Shown: positions 8,429-19,486 of the stretch, in pieces
Layout: the number at the start of each line of letters is the position of its first letter
How positions within the stretch are numbered: the first letter of the stretch is position 1
From: Mesostigma viride
Lineage: Eukaryota; Streptophyta; Mesostigmatophyceae; Mesostigmatales; Mesostigmataceae
Length of the DNA stretch: 45,000 nucleotides
Assembly: GCA_009746045.1 (NCBI GenBank)
Contig: RPFO01000079.1
Location: 3,558,409 to 3,603,408, forward strand
Direction of reading: 5' to 3'
Notes under the pieces: model-generated
Told to the model about the DNA's origin: nothing
The model's input: only the letters and a program-made list of their open reading frames with translations
The model's database searches: none
Translations under genes and position numbers: made by a program

Positions 8429-10393
8429 ATTAATTAATTAATTAATTATCAACATCACTCCGTTGGGAGTAGATGTAGCACATAGCCCTGAGAAGGGGCA
8501 TATGGCTTTTAATACATTCTAGGCTACTTCATGCAAGGGTGGGAATGTAAGCTACCCCTGCTCTAGGTGCACAAGGGCACCCGCACCCTCATGGTCTATC
8601 ACGCTATATGCCCGGGTAAGGGGGGAGCATGCCTGTGAGGGGGAAGATTATCATGGCTATACAAAAACTAGAGCGTGGCTCTCAGCAGAGAGCAGCTCTC
8701 TGCATGGGCACAGCATTACTAAATAAAACTAGGCATCGTCTGGAGTGTGGCTAATCATAGGCACACATGTACCTGATTAAATAAAGCGCGTGGCTTAGCT
8801 GGAATAGGGCCTCTAGTAGGAGGCGTACATGCATGTACATGGCCACGGTCTATCTATTCTACACTACTACTGCTGTATTCCCCTAAGCTGGGGCGTCTGG
8901 AGTCGCTGGGGCCGCGGGGGTCGCCTGCCAGGGCTTGTGGCCGACGTAGATGGCCGCCCCCTTCCAGTACACCGGCTGCCCCGCCTTGGTCTGCCGGAGC
9001 TGGAGGTAGGTCGGCCATAGCTCCCGTCGCCGTTGTTGCTGCGCCAGGGTCAAGTCGTCATCAAGGGTGAAGAGAGTCTTCTCGAGCCGCTTGCGGCATC
9101 TGAGAAAAGAAATCTTGTCCGCCGGGGTCTTAAAGGTGAGAAGGAGCGGGGGCGGCCCTGCCTTACCCCGCGCGCGGGGAAGGCGGTGGGCGGCCAGCTC
9201 GATCTCACCAGTAAGGCCCATGCGATCAAGGATTTCTCTCTCAAAAGCACGCGCAAGCTTCTCGGAATTCTCACCTTCCTCCATCTTGAGATTCTTGACA
9301 ATGACGTTGAGGCTGCGCTTGGCGAGCTCGGCCTCCTCGCGGAGGTCAAGCGTCTGCCGTTGAAGCTGGGCTGCGACGGCGGAGGTGGTGGAGGTGGTAT
9401 GTCCGCCCAGGTGGTGATGGGAGGAGCATCGCCGGCCAGGCCAGCCGGGGCTGGCTTGGCGGCAATGTCCTTCACCGCCTGGGCGGTGAGGCCTGCGGTG
9501 TTCTGCAGAACCTCGATAGCAATGGCGTTGTCCTTAAGACGCTGGTCGATGTCGCGGAGCTGGGCGGTGATGGAGTCGGTGGAGGCGGAGGGAGGGGTGG
9601 GGGTGGAGGCGAGGAGGGCGGCGGTGGCGGTGGGGATGGTGGGGAGCTCAGCAGCCAGCGTGCCGCCAAGTGCCGCCACATCTGCAGCAATGGGCGTCAC
9701 GTGAGCTGTGAGAGGGCGGCGCGTGGAGGTGGTGGACGAAGGTGGATTCGGTAATGGGGGCGGGGTGCAGAAGGTCCTCGGCCGAGCGCTTAGTGAGGGT
9801 AAAGAGAGCTGCGAGCTGAAGGCGGGGGCGAGACCAGCCGGCCAGGTTGGCGTCGACGCGGTCTGAGACGCGGTGGGAAAACCGGCCGTCAACTCCGTTG
9901 CGAAATTAAAAGTGGGTGTTGGAATGGAGTTGCTGGCACAGGGCCAGCAGTGAGGCGTGTGACCCGTAAAACACGAGCTCCAGTATCTTGATGGGTGGCA
10001 TGTCGAAAAAGGCAGGCCTGTTGACGTCGAAGGTGGTAGTAAAGAGCCTGTCGACGTCAAAATCACGCTCAGACCAGCCAGGTTCGCCTGGGCGACTGCG
10101 CTTTGGGTCAGGCGATGCAGAGGGCGAGGAGAGCCCGGGAGGGTTCTGGGCGACCACCAGTGCGCGACTAGTGTCACCACCGCCTTCCGGCCCTGATGGC
10201 GAAGCTGCAGCCGTAGCTGCAGACGTATTTTCAGTGCCGAGCGCAGCCGTCAGGCTGCGTTGCGTCGATGGGCGTTTGCTCATCGTATATTGCGTAATAG
10301 CGTCGGAAAATTATATCAGCATGTGCGTCTTAGAAAGACGAGGCGATTGTGATATTCACGACTAAATTCGGTGCTCAAACGTGAAAGTTATGA
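8429..10393 (-). mobile_element. Complete ORF1-only LINE (HAL1-like), copy D
   Basis: Reading on the minus strand there is a 5' leader (10393-10284), one ORF1 (10283-8883), a 3' region (8882-8471), the hairpin ACTCC-CAAC-GGAGT (8470-8457) and a TTAA tail (8449-8429). The leader shares sequence with that of the two-ORF LINE at 40643-40797 (both contain GAAAATTATATCA and end AAAGTTATG), so both ends look intact. There is no endonuclease or reverse transcriptase, so the element would have to borrow these from a partner LINE, as mammalian HAL1 and SINEs do. Confidence 0.75.
8883..10283 (-). pseudogene. LINE ORF1 (RNA-binding, L1 ORF1p-like) of copy D
   Basis: The start MSKRPSTQRSL at 10283 opens a Ser/Pro/Ala-rich N-terminal region. 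The middle part (RDIDQRLKDNAIAIEVLQ, then QAVKDIAAKPA) is predicted coiled coil. The C-terminal domain (EKLARAFEREILDRMGLTG ... LTFKTPADKISFLRCRKRL ... LDDDLTLAQQQRRRELWPTY ... GAAIYVGHKPW) resembles the RNA-binding/C-terminal domain of L1 ORF1p. Two frame changes, near 9906 and near 9400, break the frame; the first and last segments are in the same frame. TAG/TAA stops follow PAAPATPDAPA. ORF1p packages the element's RNA and acts as a nucleic-acid chaperone in this class. Confidence 0.7.
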
Positions 10394-10434
10394 GCGCCGC
10401 CGTCAGCCATGGCTACCTCGTGGCTCGTGGTGGA

Positions 10435-10865
10435 CACACGTTGTGTTTTCTCCACCCATCCATCGGGGTTAATGCTCTGTGACTCCCCAACGGGAGCACG
10501 AGACTAATTAATTAATTAATTAATTAGGATTGCGTGTCCCCATCCAGCCATCCCTTGGGGTTAATACTCCGTGACTCCCCAACGGGAGCACAAGTTGAAT
10601 TAATGAATGAATTAATGATCTTAATAGCAACATGTGCAAGGCTCACACGGGTCGAATATTGCACCCATAGGGGATGCCCCGGACCGTTTCGACGGGCCCG
10701 ATTGAGTGCACTTTGTGGCATGCCTGTGGCCTGATGAAAGGGGGGCCGGGGTCTCTGCATGCCCCCGGCCTACCCGTTGTGCACACTCAGGGATCAAAAG
10801 CACTCCGCGGTGCTCCGCGACTCCCCTACGGGAGCATGACGTGTTTAATGCATGAATTTACTAAT
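10435..10865 (+). mobile_element. Three LINE family 2 3' tails in series
   Basis: Three consecutive 3' ends each carry GTTAATGCTC/ACTCC, a hairpin and a TTAA/AATGA tail. The hairpins are CTCCC-CAAC-GGGAG at 10483-10496, the same at 10575-10588, and CTCCC-CTAC-GGGAG at 10821-10834. The tails follow at 10504-10527, 10593-10617 and about 10845-10865. Upstream element bodies are absent or very short, so these look like extreme 5' truncations, possibly inserted one into the tail of another. Confidence 0.65.
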
Positions 10866-11210
10866 TTAAGCAACTCTGCTGCAATTGATCGCTCTGCGAA
10901 CAATTTAGATAGTAGTAGATCAACGTACCTTTTTAATTGTTTAACCTAGCTTGACGTCCTCTCGATATATGTCCTCCTGCATTGCATAACTAGCTGATCT
11001 TCGATCATGACTAATTAAGAGTAGTAAACTGTACAAGGAGCACCATACTTGGCGGCACCAGGCATGCCGTGTCAATTCTCTGTACACTTGAGCGCAGATG
11101 ACCAACTGTTAAGTGCCAGAAAGGAATATGCTAAAGATAACCATTTTACATGTTTCGAACGTGTAAGTAGCGCAGAACAGTTGATCGTCACTGCCTAAAA
11201 TTGTGCATTG
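10866..11210. other. No gene; probable 3' flank of IWR1
   Basis: No coding frame. On the minus strand, 61 bp past the IWR1 stop, lies TGTAA (11150-11146), the poly(A) signal used by many chlorophyte algae. Confidence 0.4.
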
Positions 11211-14200
11211 CTATACGTCGATGCCATGTTCATGCGCCATGTGTTCCGTCTCATGGTACAGCTCTTCCTCGTCCTCGTCGTTGAACCATGCCGCCTCGCC
11301 CGCCGGGTGCCGTGATCTCTGCCACCCGCCGTCGCTTTCATCGTCTGGGTAGTCAATCTCGTGCGCTGTTGCCACAGCGACCAACAAAACATAGCACATG
11401 CCCACATGTTGCGCAAGAAAAGTGCGAACGAGAGCAATGTGAGCTCTAAGATCCCCAGTCCCCAGTTCCCTTGAACGTTGAAGATTCCCAAGCACAAAAC
11501 ATAGCTAACTATAACCACATACATCAGATGCCATCATGGTCGTGCGGAGAGCCTCTGTAACGCGATGATATTGTCATTTGACCACTCAGCCCGTCATCCA
11601 CCACACAAGAGCTTTGGGTTATCACACAGAAGCTTTATTCAACTCTTGGAAACAACAAACCACATCGAGCCGAACACGGAACCAAGACGTGGCAAACTGC
11701 CAGACCAATGCCACCCACCATTTGAATCCGACGTGTCAGAGTCTGACACTTCCTCGTATTCCTCGTGACCTTCCCAATCATCCAGGGGGTCCCTGGGAGC
11801 AAGCCGGATGCTGCACAGGGTGGCACCAGGGGCAGAGAATTTGTTTGCCCAGGAAAAAAGAAAGGTGTCAACATCATGTGCACACATACAGGAACCGCTG
11901 TCCATCATATGCGAAAAATGGTGAACGTCAAGCTGAGCATGTAAGCCAAGCGCATGAGTGGTCAACATTCCACACGTGCAGCCGGGTACTTCCCACGACG
12001 ATCTGATGATCAACTGCAGAATGCGCCTGTTAGCAGCAGCGAGCACCGTCTAGTGGGAGGAAGCCCACAGGCCGCTCCATTCCCAAGCAGAAGCATGCAG
12101 GAGAATGCGGAGGACATCTGCTGACACAAGGCAAATGCCTGACAAAATGGACGGACCGCTCTCATTGAAGAACAACCACAAAGGCCAGCCACGAGGAAAC
12201 ACCCATTAAATAAGAAAGGGAAAGGGCCTGTGACTTATGGAAGTTCGGCCCCCAAGGTCAACCACGACAAAACACCCACCTCTCTTGGACACAATGCACG
12301 ACAGGACACGCGGCACGCCTGTGTTACTGGCACGCCTGTGTTACTGAATAAGATTAAGAAAGGCCTGTGACTTATGGAAAAGACATCGTAACGTCCTCAA
12401 ACGGACAGCCACAAAGGACATCGGTGATGAAGAGACCTGCCAAGGACAGCTGCTGAGGTCATGCGACACCATCATGCACAACCACCATGCCCCACCCTCA
12501 CGTGACACCATCACGCAACATCATCGTGCACATTCACCATCATGCAACATGACATACACAGGTTCGGGCGCGCTGCCTTCCTCCTCGCGCGTGCTGCCGC
12601 CGTCCCAACGCGCGCGGTCACTATAGCCGTCATCTGCCCTCTCCCAACAGTACAGGTCGTAGACATACTCGCTTTCCTCCGCTGGGCAGGCAACGGAACA
12701 GGTTTCCACCGCAGTGAGGGCCACAGGTTTCGCAGCGCAGTTGTCAGCATCAATTTTCGCAGTGCAGGCCATAGTTCTCACAATGGGGGACTACGGCTTC
12801 GCAAGGCAACCTCTTTTTGAGGGGGGGCAGTACTTGCGTACTGTGGGCCACGGTTTCCGTGGCACAGCTCACAGTTTGCGCAAGGCAGCCTAGCCAGGCC
12901 ATGGCTTTCAACGGGATGTGGTCCATAGTCGTCGCGTATGCAGGGACATCAGGCAGGGAGTGATGCCGGCATAAGAAGCATGACGGCAGACAGCTTCAGG
13001 TTGGTTAATCCTGCAAATGTTAGGCCGTTGTTCGTTGGCGTGAAACGCAAGCAAACAATCAGTTCTTGAGGACTCCAACAGGAAGCGCGTTCAGGTGCCA
13101 CTGCGTACGGCAGCGGGGCAAATGGACAACGTGCGGACATGCAGAAGGGCGAACATGGCTCGTCATGGCTCCACGGCGCCCGCAAGTAACATCTGCCACC
13201 TGTACCACCTGTCATGCACGACACCTGCCATTCATACAGCTTGTCCCATGTGCTTCCCCGTGGCAGTCCCTGGCTGTGCCCACTCAAACCTTGACATTCT
13301 CAGTACATACCGTCTTTGTTAGGCTATAGCTACTGGAGCTGTCTAGGCAGCTTGTGCGGCTCACACACCTGCACAAATAACCTACTGGTCTACCTCATCA
13401 AAAAGAAAAAAAATGTGCATGCCTTGTCCAGCAGAGGCTGTCTCCTTGAACCCCTGAGGCAACCTACTGCGGGTATTGTACCCACCCACCCACTACCAGG
13501 TCTCACCTTCCTTGCCCCCTTCCTAACCAATCTTTACTGGCGGCCGCCACTCGATACCCACCGATCCTTCAGCACGTCCATGTTACCCTCCTCAATTTCC
13601 CTTTCATCACTCCCACGAACCTACGGCTCTCTGAACCCTAAACCCTAAACAGGAGTGTCACAAACCAACCCAATGTCCTCCCCCTCCCGCTCCGCCTCCC
13701 TTCCAACCACCCCACCGACATCCAACTCTCCCAAACCAGTGTCCCCTCCCACCCCAGTGTCCACCCCTCCCACCCCAGTGTCCACCCCTCCCACCCCAGT
13801 GTCCACATCACTCCCGGCCCCTCCCCCTGCTCCCACCATCCCACTGGTCACTGGAGCCCAGCCGGTCTGACCCTCGTCAGCCCTACCTGATGCTCCCCCA
13901 GCTGATGCCACCCCATCAGGCCGCTCATCCATAGGAGCCGCTTCCCCTGAGGACCTCAGTGGTACCGCCCCGCCCCTGGCATCCGCAACACCTCCGGCAT
14001 CCGCACCAGTGCCCCGGGCATCCTCACCAGCGCCACTGGCTTCCGCGGATCGGTCGCCTCGCGAGGCTTCACCAGGCACGGCCGCGCTGCCACCAGCACC
14101 CCCCCTTGCCCGTGCAGATGCCAGCAGCTCCTCCGCGACCACCGGGTCGTACTCCTGCAGCAGCGGCAAGTAGTGTGCCATCAGCTCCGCCGTCACGTCC

Positions 14201-17200
14201 ACGACCTGCGGCCGCGCGCCACCTTTCCGGGCGACTGCCAGGGGGCTCGCGCCAACGCCGGCCCCCTCGGCGGGTTGAGCCCCTTTCCGACGGCTTGCCA
14301 ACCGACTGCTCCTTTTCGGACCGGGTACACTGTGGCCCGGCAGGCCATGGTCTACGGGGCCCAACGCAGCAGGGGCTGCCTCCACCACCCCCCTGTCTGG
14401 CATGTCCCTGTTCACCCCCGTGCAAGGCTCTGGCTCCCGTGTTCTGCCTTCCCCTGACTTGCCCTGGCTTGAGGGTACGGCTCCCCCTGGCGCGAGCGGA
14501 TAGCGGGGGGCGTCGTCGGCATCGGTGGCGACCCCGCGCGCGAGGTCCACGTCAAACAGGCGTATGTTCTTGCTGCAGGGGTGACAGGGAGGTGACGGGA
14601 GGACAGCCGGGGCAAGATGAATGCAAGATAAGCGGGGCAATGCATGCATGACAACTCCGGGCATGCATGCATTACAACTGGGGGCATGCATGCACTACAA
14701 CTGGGGAAAGATGCGTACATTACAACCAGGGCAATGCATGCACCACAACCAGGGTAATGCATGCATTACAACCAGGGCAATGCAAGCACCACAACCAGGG
14801 CAATACATGCCTTACAACCGGATGACGACACACGGGGCATGGCATCCGAGGCAGGGCTCTTCTAAACCCTAAACCCTAAACCCTAAACCCTAAACCCTAA
14901 ACCACAAACCACAAACCACAAACCACAAACCACAAACAGGGTGAACTTGTGAAATCCGGGGCAGCATGTGTGCCACAAGAAGCAGAGCAGGAGAACAAGG
15001 TATGGATACGTGCCACAAGAAGCAGAGCAGGAGAACAAGGTATGGGGGCAGACAAAAACACAAAATCACTATGAAACGGCAGACGACATCAACAATATCT
15101 GGCCAACAGTAATCTGGCCATGGGTGCTTCAGGAACAGAGTCAAGCGCTGACCGCTTGTTCAGCGATTGTTGACCACTTGTTGAGTGACGATGAAGCATG
15201 GGTGCAGTGCGAAAAGAAGGATGCCGGAAAAAGGGATCCCGTTGCAGATGAGGCCACCATGGGGCTGCACCAAGGAAAGCGTAGCAGGCTTCGTACTTGT
15301 CCTGGGTGGCTTAGCACCCACATAACTTGATAGATACAAACCTGGAGTAGTAAAGGAACCTATAGCACCCACATAATTTGATAGATACAAATCTGGAGTA
15401 GTATATCAGGAACCTAAACAAGGTATCGATCCCTCCTGGTGTGCGCATGGCCATTGATGCCACATGGCATACTCGATGGCCACTGCCAATCAGGGGTTAA
15501 TTCGGACAACCCAGAAAAAGGGCGGTTCATGTGTGCTGGATGTCCCTCTCACTACCTATGGCTAGCTCCACCAAGAAAAAAAAAACGCTTTGCTAATCAA
15601 CATTATCAGACATGACACTCAGCCGCAGTCCCATAAACATCCCCAAACTCCGAACATGAAAAAACCACCTTTGAAACAGATACAAACATGCATGTGTGCA
15701 TCGTCAAACAAAAAGGACCAGCCAATGTGCTCCCAGAGATGTGGCTAAAATCAGCCCCCAAGTCAGTCATAGAGGTCCATTGCAGCACCCACCATAGTCA
15801 ACTAGTAGTATGTAATTAAGTTACTTCATTACTAAATTAGTTAGTCATGTAAAAGGGCCACGCGAGACCTCTAGCCTTTATCATAAAATTAGAACCATCA
15901 TGCCCTGGGACCCTTGACATATTCACCATGCCCCTCCTCCCCCCCCCCCCCAACCCTTAGCCCCCCCCCCCCCAAAAAAAAAAAAACGTCGCTTGCCCAC
16001 CCATCGACTCACTTGGAAACATCCGCCTGCGCGTTCCCAAGTCTCCGTTTCCTGCTAGTACCCATCACCATCTCGGCCGCTCGCGACACTGCCACCCGCA
16101 ACTCGTGATCAAATGACTCCACCGCGGCTGCGACGTGGGCCTGCACGCCCGACTGCATGCACACCAACCGCAGGCGGGCGAGTGTGCACACACCGGCCGC
16201 ACCCAGGCAAGTGCATGGGCCATAGAGTTACCGGGAAACAGGGTAAGCGGGTGAGCGCAGGACCAAGGAAGAAGGCAAGCAAGCGCACAGTGAGGCCACA
16301 CACGAGTAGCCACAGGCAAGCAAGCGACCGCAATACCGGGGGCAAGCTGGAGCATCATCTAGCAAGTAACTTTCCAACAAAAGCCAACCATGTGGCGACG
16401 ATAGGATGGTTCCTGGTCACGAGTTATTTATTAAAAAATGTAATTCCAACCCTTTGTGGTATCTCATGGATGCCCGTGAATGGGGGGATATGGTCCCAGA
16501 TGCCCCCTGGACCCTAACGCTATGGCCCCCGCCACTTTCTCCCGTGAGGTTGTATGTATGCTGGATGGCATCTATATTTAGTACACATCGCGGCATGACA
16601 CACGTGGGTATCGATCTGTATTCAAGGTACACTGTACAGTCTGCGAGTGAGAATTAGAAGAAGTACATATATATGCTGTAAAGTATACTTCAAACGATTT
16701 TATTTGCTAAGTATCAAGTACATACATGCCATGAGACACACTTCAATTTTATTTACTTGTAAACTTCTACTTTAAGAGCTCATTCCCAATGCCTAAGGCG
16801 GTGCTATCACTGCGTTGGGCTGGGCTCCCCTATCTACTTGATAACAGTAATATTCATACTAATCATAGAAGTTACTACTATGAGCGTATGTGTGTATTCG
16901 GTCACAGACCTCTCTCCCCTCGCGGTGCGCTGGCCCCGCCGCGACCGACGACACGCAGCGGAACCGGTGGCGTGCCAGCATCATCTCCGACGCGCCTGCG
17001 GAGAGCGGTGTGAGGGAGGACCGAGTGCATAGTGAACCAGGGGTGTGTACGTTCAAGGTGCAAGAGGGCATAGTAAGTTCAAGGCAGTTGGAGCGAGGAT
17101 GAGGAAAGGGGGAGTGAGAACGAGGAACGGGTTGGACCAGGGTAGCCAGCACCGAGCAAAACAGGGGGGGGTTGTAATACTAAAAGGGACACGCGTACAT

Positions 17201-18786
17201 GAAACCAAGGAGGAAACTGCCTCCATCCGCACATGGCTAACTACCCCGCCAGATTACCACGAACAAACTAGACAAGGGTAGAGGGGGGGACACAAGAACT
17301 ACGTACCCAGGGTGCCCAGGGTGCGTGAGTGAACACGCCAGTGGACAGACTGGGAAGAGAAGCACGACACAGAGAGCAGCGCCACATCCACGAGTGTTGC
17401 GTGGGGACAACATGGCGGCTGCTGGCATCGTACCCTGCCGACATGCAGCAAGAGCACAGGACTGTGGGTGCGCGGAGCGGGCTCGTAGCATAGGGTGTAC
17501 GGGTGTAGGGGTACACAGTCTAGTATACACGTTAGGCTTGATGGGTTGCACTCTAGCAGCTGCATGTATTGGACACGTGCATGGTCCCCACATCCTGCGA
17601 AGCAAGGGGCCAGGGTAGCGCCAGGATAGCGCCATACCACCCGTGGGGCGTGGGGGGGGAGGACTGTCAAAACACGTGAAGGAAGTGGCGTGGAGAGTCT
17701 GGGTCACCTTTCCGTTGGCACAAGAAGCGCCCCCCGACAGCTGCCCTGTGTAGGGCCTACCATGTCATGTTCTCACCATCACGGTGCTTCATCTGTAGCG
17801 GTGCCCATCATGGTGCCTAGAATCGGGACAAGGCACGTTGTGGGATTCGACAAGATGCAGTAGTAGTCCCTGAGCAACGCTGTGACAGAGACAACGATTA
17901 ACAGGACACGATACGAATGGCGGGTCTACCAACGCACGCACCACGGCCATGCCACACGAGGGCATCATTCGTTCGCTTCTCGTGCCACAAAGGAGGATGC
18001 AAGTTGGAGTCCCCATGGGCTCCTCATCATTCCGCATCATGTGAAGGCAAAAGTGCTAATGATGGCAAGTGCCATTTTGCTTCTGTTCATGCTCTCAACT
18101 TGGGCAACTTCCCTGTCTCCTCCAGTACGGAGATGTGCTAAGAGCACCGGAAGCGCCGGTTTGAACGCCTCGACGATACCATCTGGGCGGCTTCTGGGCA
18201 AAACATACATGCCAGCGTGGAAGGCATCAATACTGCGCGAATTTCAACGAAACTGCGAGACGTACCCAGACCAGGGAAGGCCACGACCCCGGGGCGACCA
18301 GCCTGGGGTGCTTCCACAATCCCCTCTGGCAGACGGCTGCGTGAGGCGCCGCCAACGAGAGAGAGCCCAGAAAACGACCCCAGTTCCACTTCCCGCCGTT
18401 TACTCGGAGCCGCCCCTAGTTCGACAACTGCAAGGGGAAGAGCAAGCCATGACTTTCCACAACTGCTGTTAATACCACAAACCGACGTAGAAGGATACAC
18501 TTTGACTGCACGACTCCATGTCTGGCAAAATGTAGGAAGGTCCTTGGAAAAATAGAATGCAAAAAAAAAGGTACAGGATGACCAATTACATGCCATGTAA
18601 CCGAGATAAGCCTCAACAGCCACGTAAAATATAACTAGCAATGCCGCACAAGGCGACAGGCCTCCAGCAAAACAACAACGTGCGAATGGGTCTTCCAATT
18701 AATTTCCGACAAAGGCTCGTACTTATCAAGGGTTGAGGCGCCTCGTCACGCTTGCGCTTCACACGCATGACCACCCTGGTCGCCAT
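11211..18786 (-). CDS. IWR1: IWR1/SLC7A6OS (plant RDM4/DMS4) homolog, RNA polymerase II nuclear-import factor
   Basis: Seven exons on the minus strand: 18786-18723, 16995-16910, 16152-16013, 14572-14073, 12681-12558, 11810-11719 and 11365-11211. They join in frame to a 386-residue protein. Family hallmarks appear in order: VVMRVKRKRDEAPQPLI at the N-terminus, RHRFRCVSSV (about 40), RLFDVDLARG (about 101), YLPLLQEYDP (231-240), YVYDLY (269-274), then acidic SDSDTSDSNAHEIDYPDDE and an acidic C-terminus. IWR1 binds assembled RNA polymerase II and guides it into the nucleus; in Arabidopsis RDM4 also serves RNA-directed DNA methylation. The residue 140-225 region is low-complexity. The exon 4 donor (CCTG/GTGAAG) is chosen because its phase fits exon 5; alternatives lie 12-18 bp upstream. 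Introns hold minisatellites and telomere-like repeats. It diverges from COQ10. The human protein is about 309 residues. Confidence 0.85.
13634..13650 (+). repeat. Two-unit telomere-like CCCTAAA repeat, IWR1 intron 4
   Basis: AACCCTAAACCCTAAACAGG is a short TTTAGGG-type repeat inside IWR1 intron 4, followed by CAGG, as is the longer array at 14862. Confidence 0.7.
13739..13808 (+). repeat. 21-bp minisatellite in IWR1 intron 4
   Basis: Three or more units of CCCACCCCAGTGTCCACC(CCT). On the minus strand they read as VDTGVGG repeats continuing the exon 4 frame, so read-through could look coding. The splice model places them in the intron (14072-12682). Confidence 0.8.
14635..14822 (+). repeat. 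23-25-bp tandem repeat, IWR1 intron 3
   Basis: About eight degenerate units of the type GCAATGCATGCATTACAACCAGG lie between exons 3 and 4 of IWR1. Confidence 0.8.
14862..14937 (+). repeat. Interstitial telomere-like array, CCCTAAA then ACCACAA
   Basis: Five to six exact CCCTAAA units (14862-14901) pass without a break into about five ACCACAA heptamers (14901-14937). Plant-type telomere sequence lies inside IWR1 intron 3. The second block keeps the 7-bp register with CT changed to AC-type variants. Confidence 0.9.
14965..15415. repeat. Two local direct repeats in IWR1 intron 3
   Basis: A unit with GTGCCACAAGAAGCAGAGCA and GAGAACAAGGTATGG is present twice (about 14969-15045). A unit with TAGCACCCACATAA and TTGATAGATACAAA is present twice, about 54 bp apart (15310-15405). 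The rest of the intron holds nothing recognised. Confidence 0.7.
15939..15987 (+). repeat. Poly-C / poly-A tract, IWR1 intron 3
   Basis: Two C homopolymers followed by an A homopolymer, just downstream of the IWR1 exon 3 donor (minus strand). They could be assembly-error prone. Confidence 0.9.
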
Positions 18787-19486
18787 GTCGGAAGCGGAAG
18801 AAAAAGGTCTTGGGACCAGGGGCAACTGGCTAGCAATACCTGCAAGCAGCTGTATCTTGTTCGAAAATTGACGTAAAATATTATGCCGAAGGTCGCAACA
18901 CGAAAATGGTGGCACAGTTATTTGGTTGCCCTGCACAATGTGTGATGCCACCTCAGCAACTGTCAGGATATATTTTATGCTGACGGTCGCCACTTCTTTT
19001 TTTGTTCTAGCCACTCATAGCTCTCCACGTATGAAGAGACAGCAGACGTTTCTTGTCTATTAATTCCAAACTACCACAAGATCTAGTACAAATCTAGTTG
19101 ATGCCAATGCATGCGCGTTGCGTTGTGCTAACCATTGTTGCGTCAGCGGGGTGCGTTTGCCAGTTGCCACCGTGGCCATGCTAAGGAATCTGATGGAATC
19201 CGGACCAGGAAGAGGGACGTCATAGCCAGACGGCCCACATGGGAGAGAATGGGGGAGATGAACGGGATGCAGCGCTGCATATCTGCAGTAAGGGCTCCTA
19301 GGAAGTGTGCTTGGCTTCGCGTCAAATTCTTGCGAAGGTTGCACACTTATGGAGCTTGTGGTGGTACCTTAGCGCGTGCGTGCCCTGCAACATACCTGTG
19401 CGCAAGAGGAAAATAGTGAACCGTCTAGCGTATTACAACGTACTGCAATTACGACGTCAGTGTCTTGCAGACTTGGCAACAAGCAC
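18787..19486. promoter_or_regulatory. Divergent intergenic region, IWR1 / COQ10
   Basis: 700 bp separate the start codons of IWR1 (minus) and COQ10 (plus). It should hold both promoters and 5' untranslated regions. No TATA box or operator is identified with confidence. An open minus-strand frame reaches upstream of the IWR1 ATG (to 19014), so an N-terminal extension cannot be excluded. Confidence 0.45.

Noticed and set aside
9050-10180. 376-codon minus-strand frame as one protein
   Set aside because: Only its middle part is in the ORF1 frame; the ends are out of frame with the conserved N- and C-terminal ORF1 segments, so it is a product of two frameshifts.
13645-14072. Continuation of the IWR1 exon 4 frame to a stop at 13645
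   Set aside because: The VDTGVGG part comes from a minisatellite, and splicing at 14073 restores phase with the YVYDLY exon. Read-through would end the protein before the conserved C-terminal half. Not fully excluded as an isoform.
17882-18555. Overlapping plus-strand frames of 196 and 112 codons
   Set aside because: They lie in IWR1 intron 1 on the opposite strand, have no recognisable domain and no clear splice partners.
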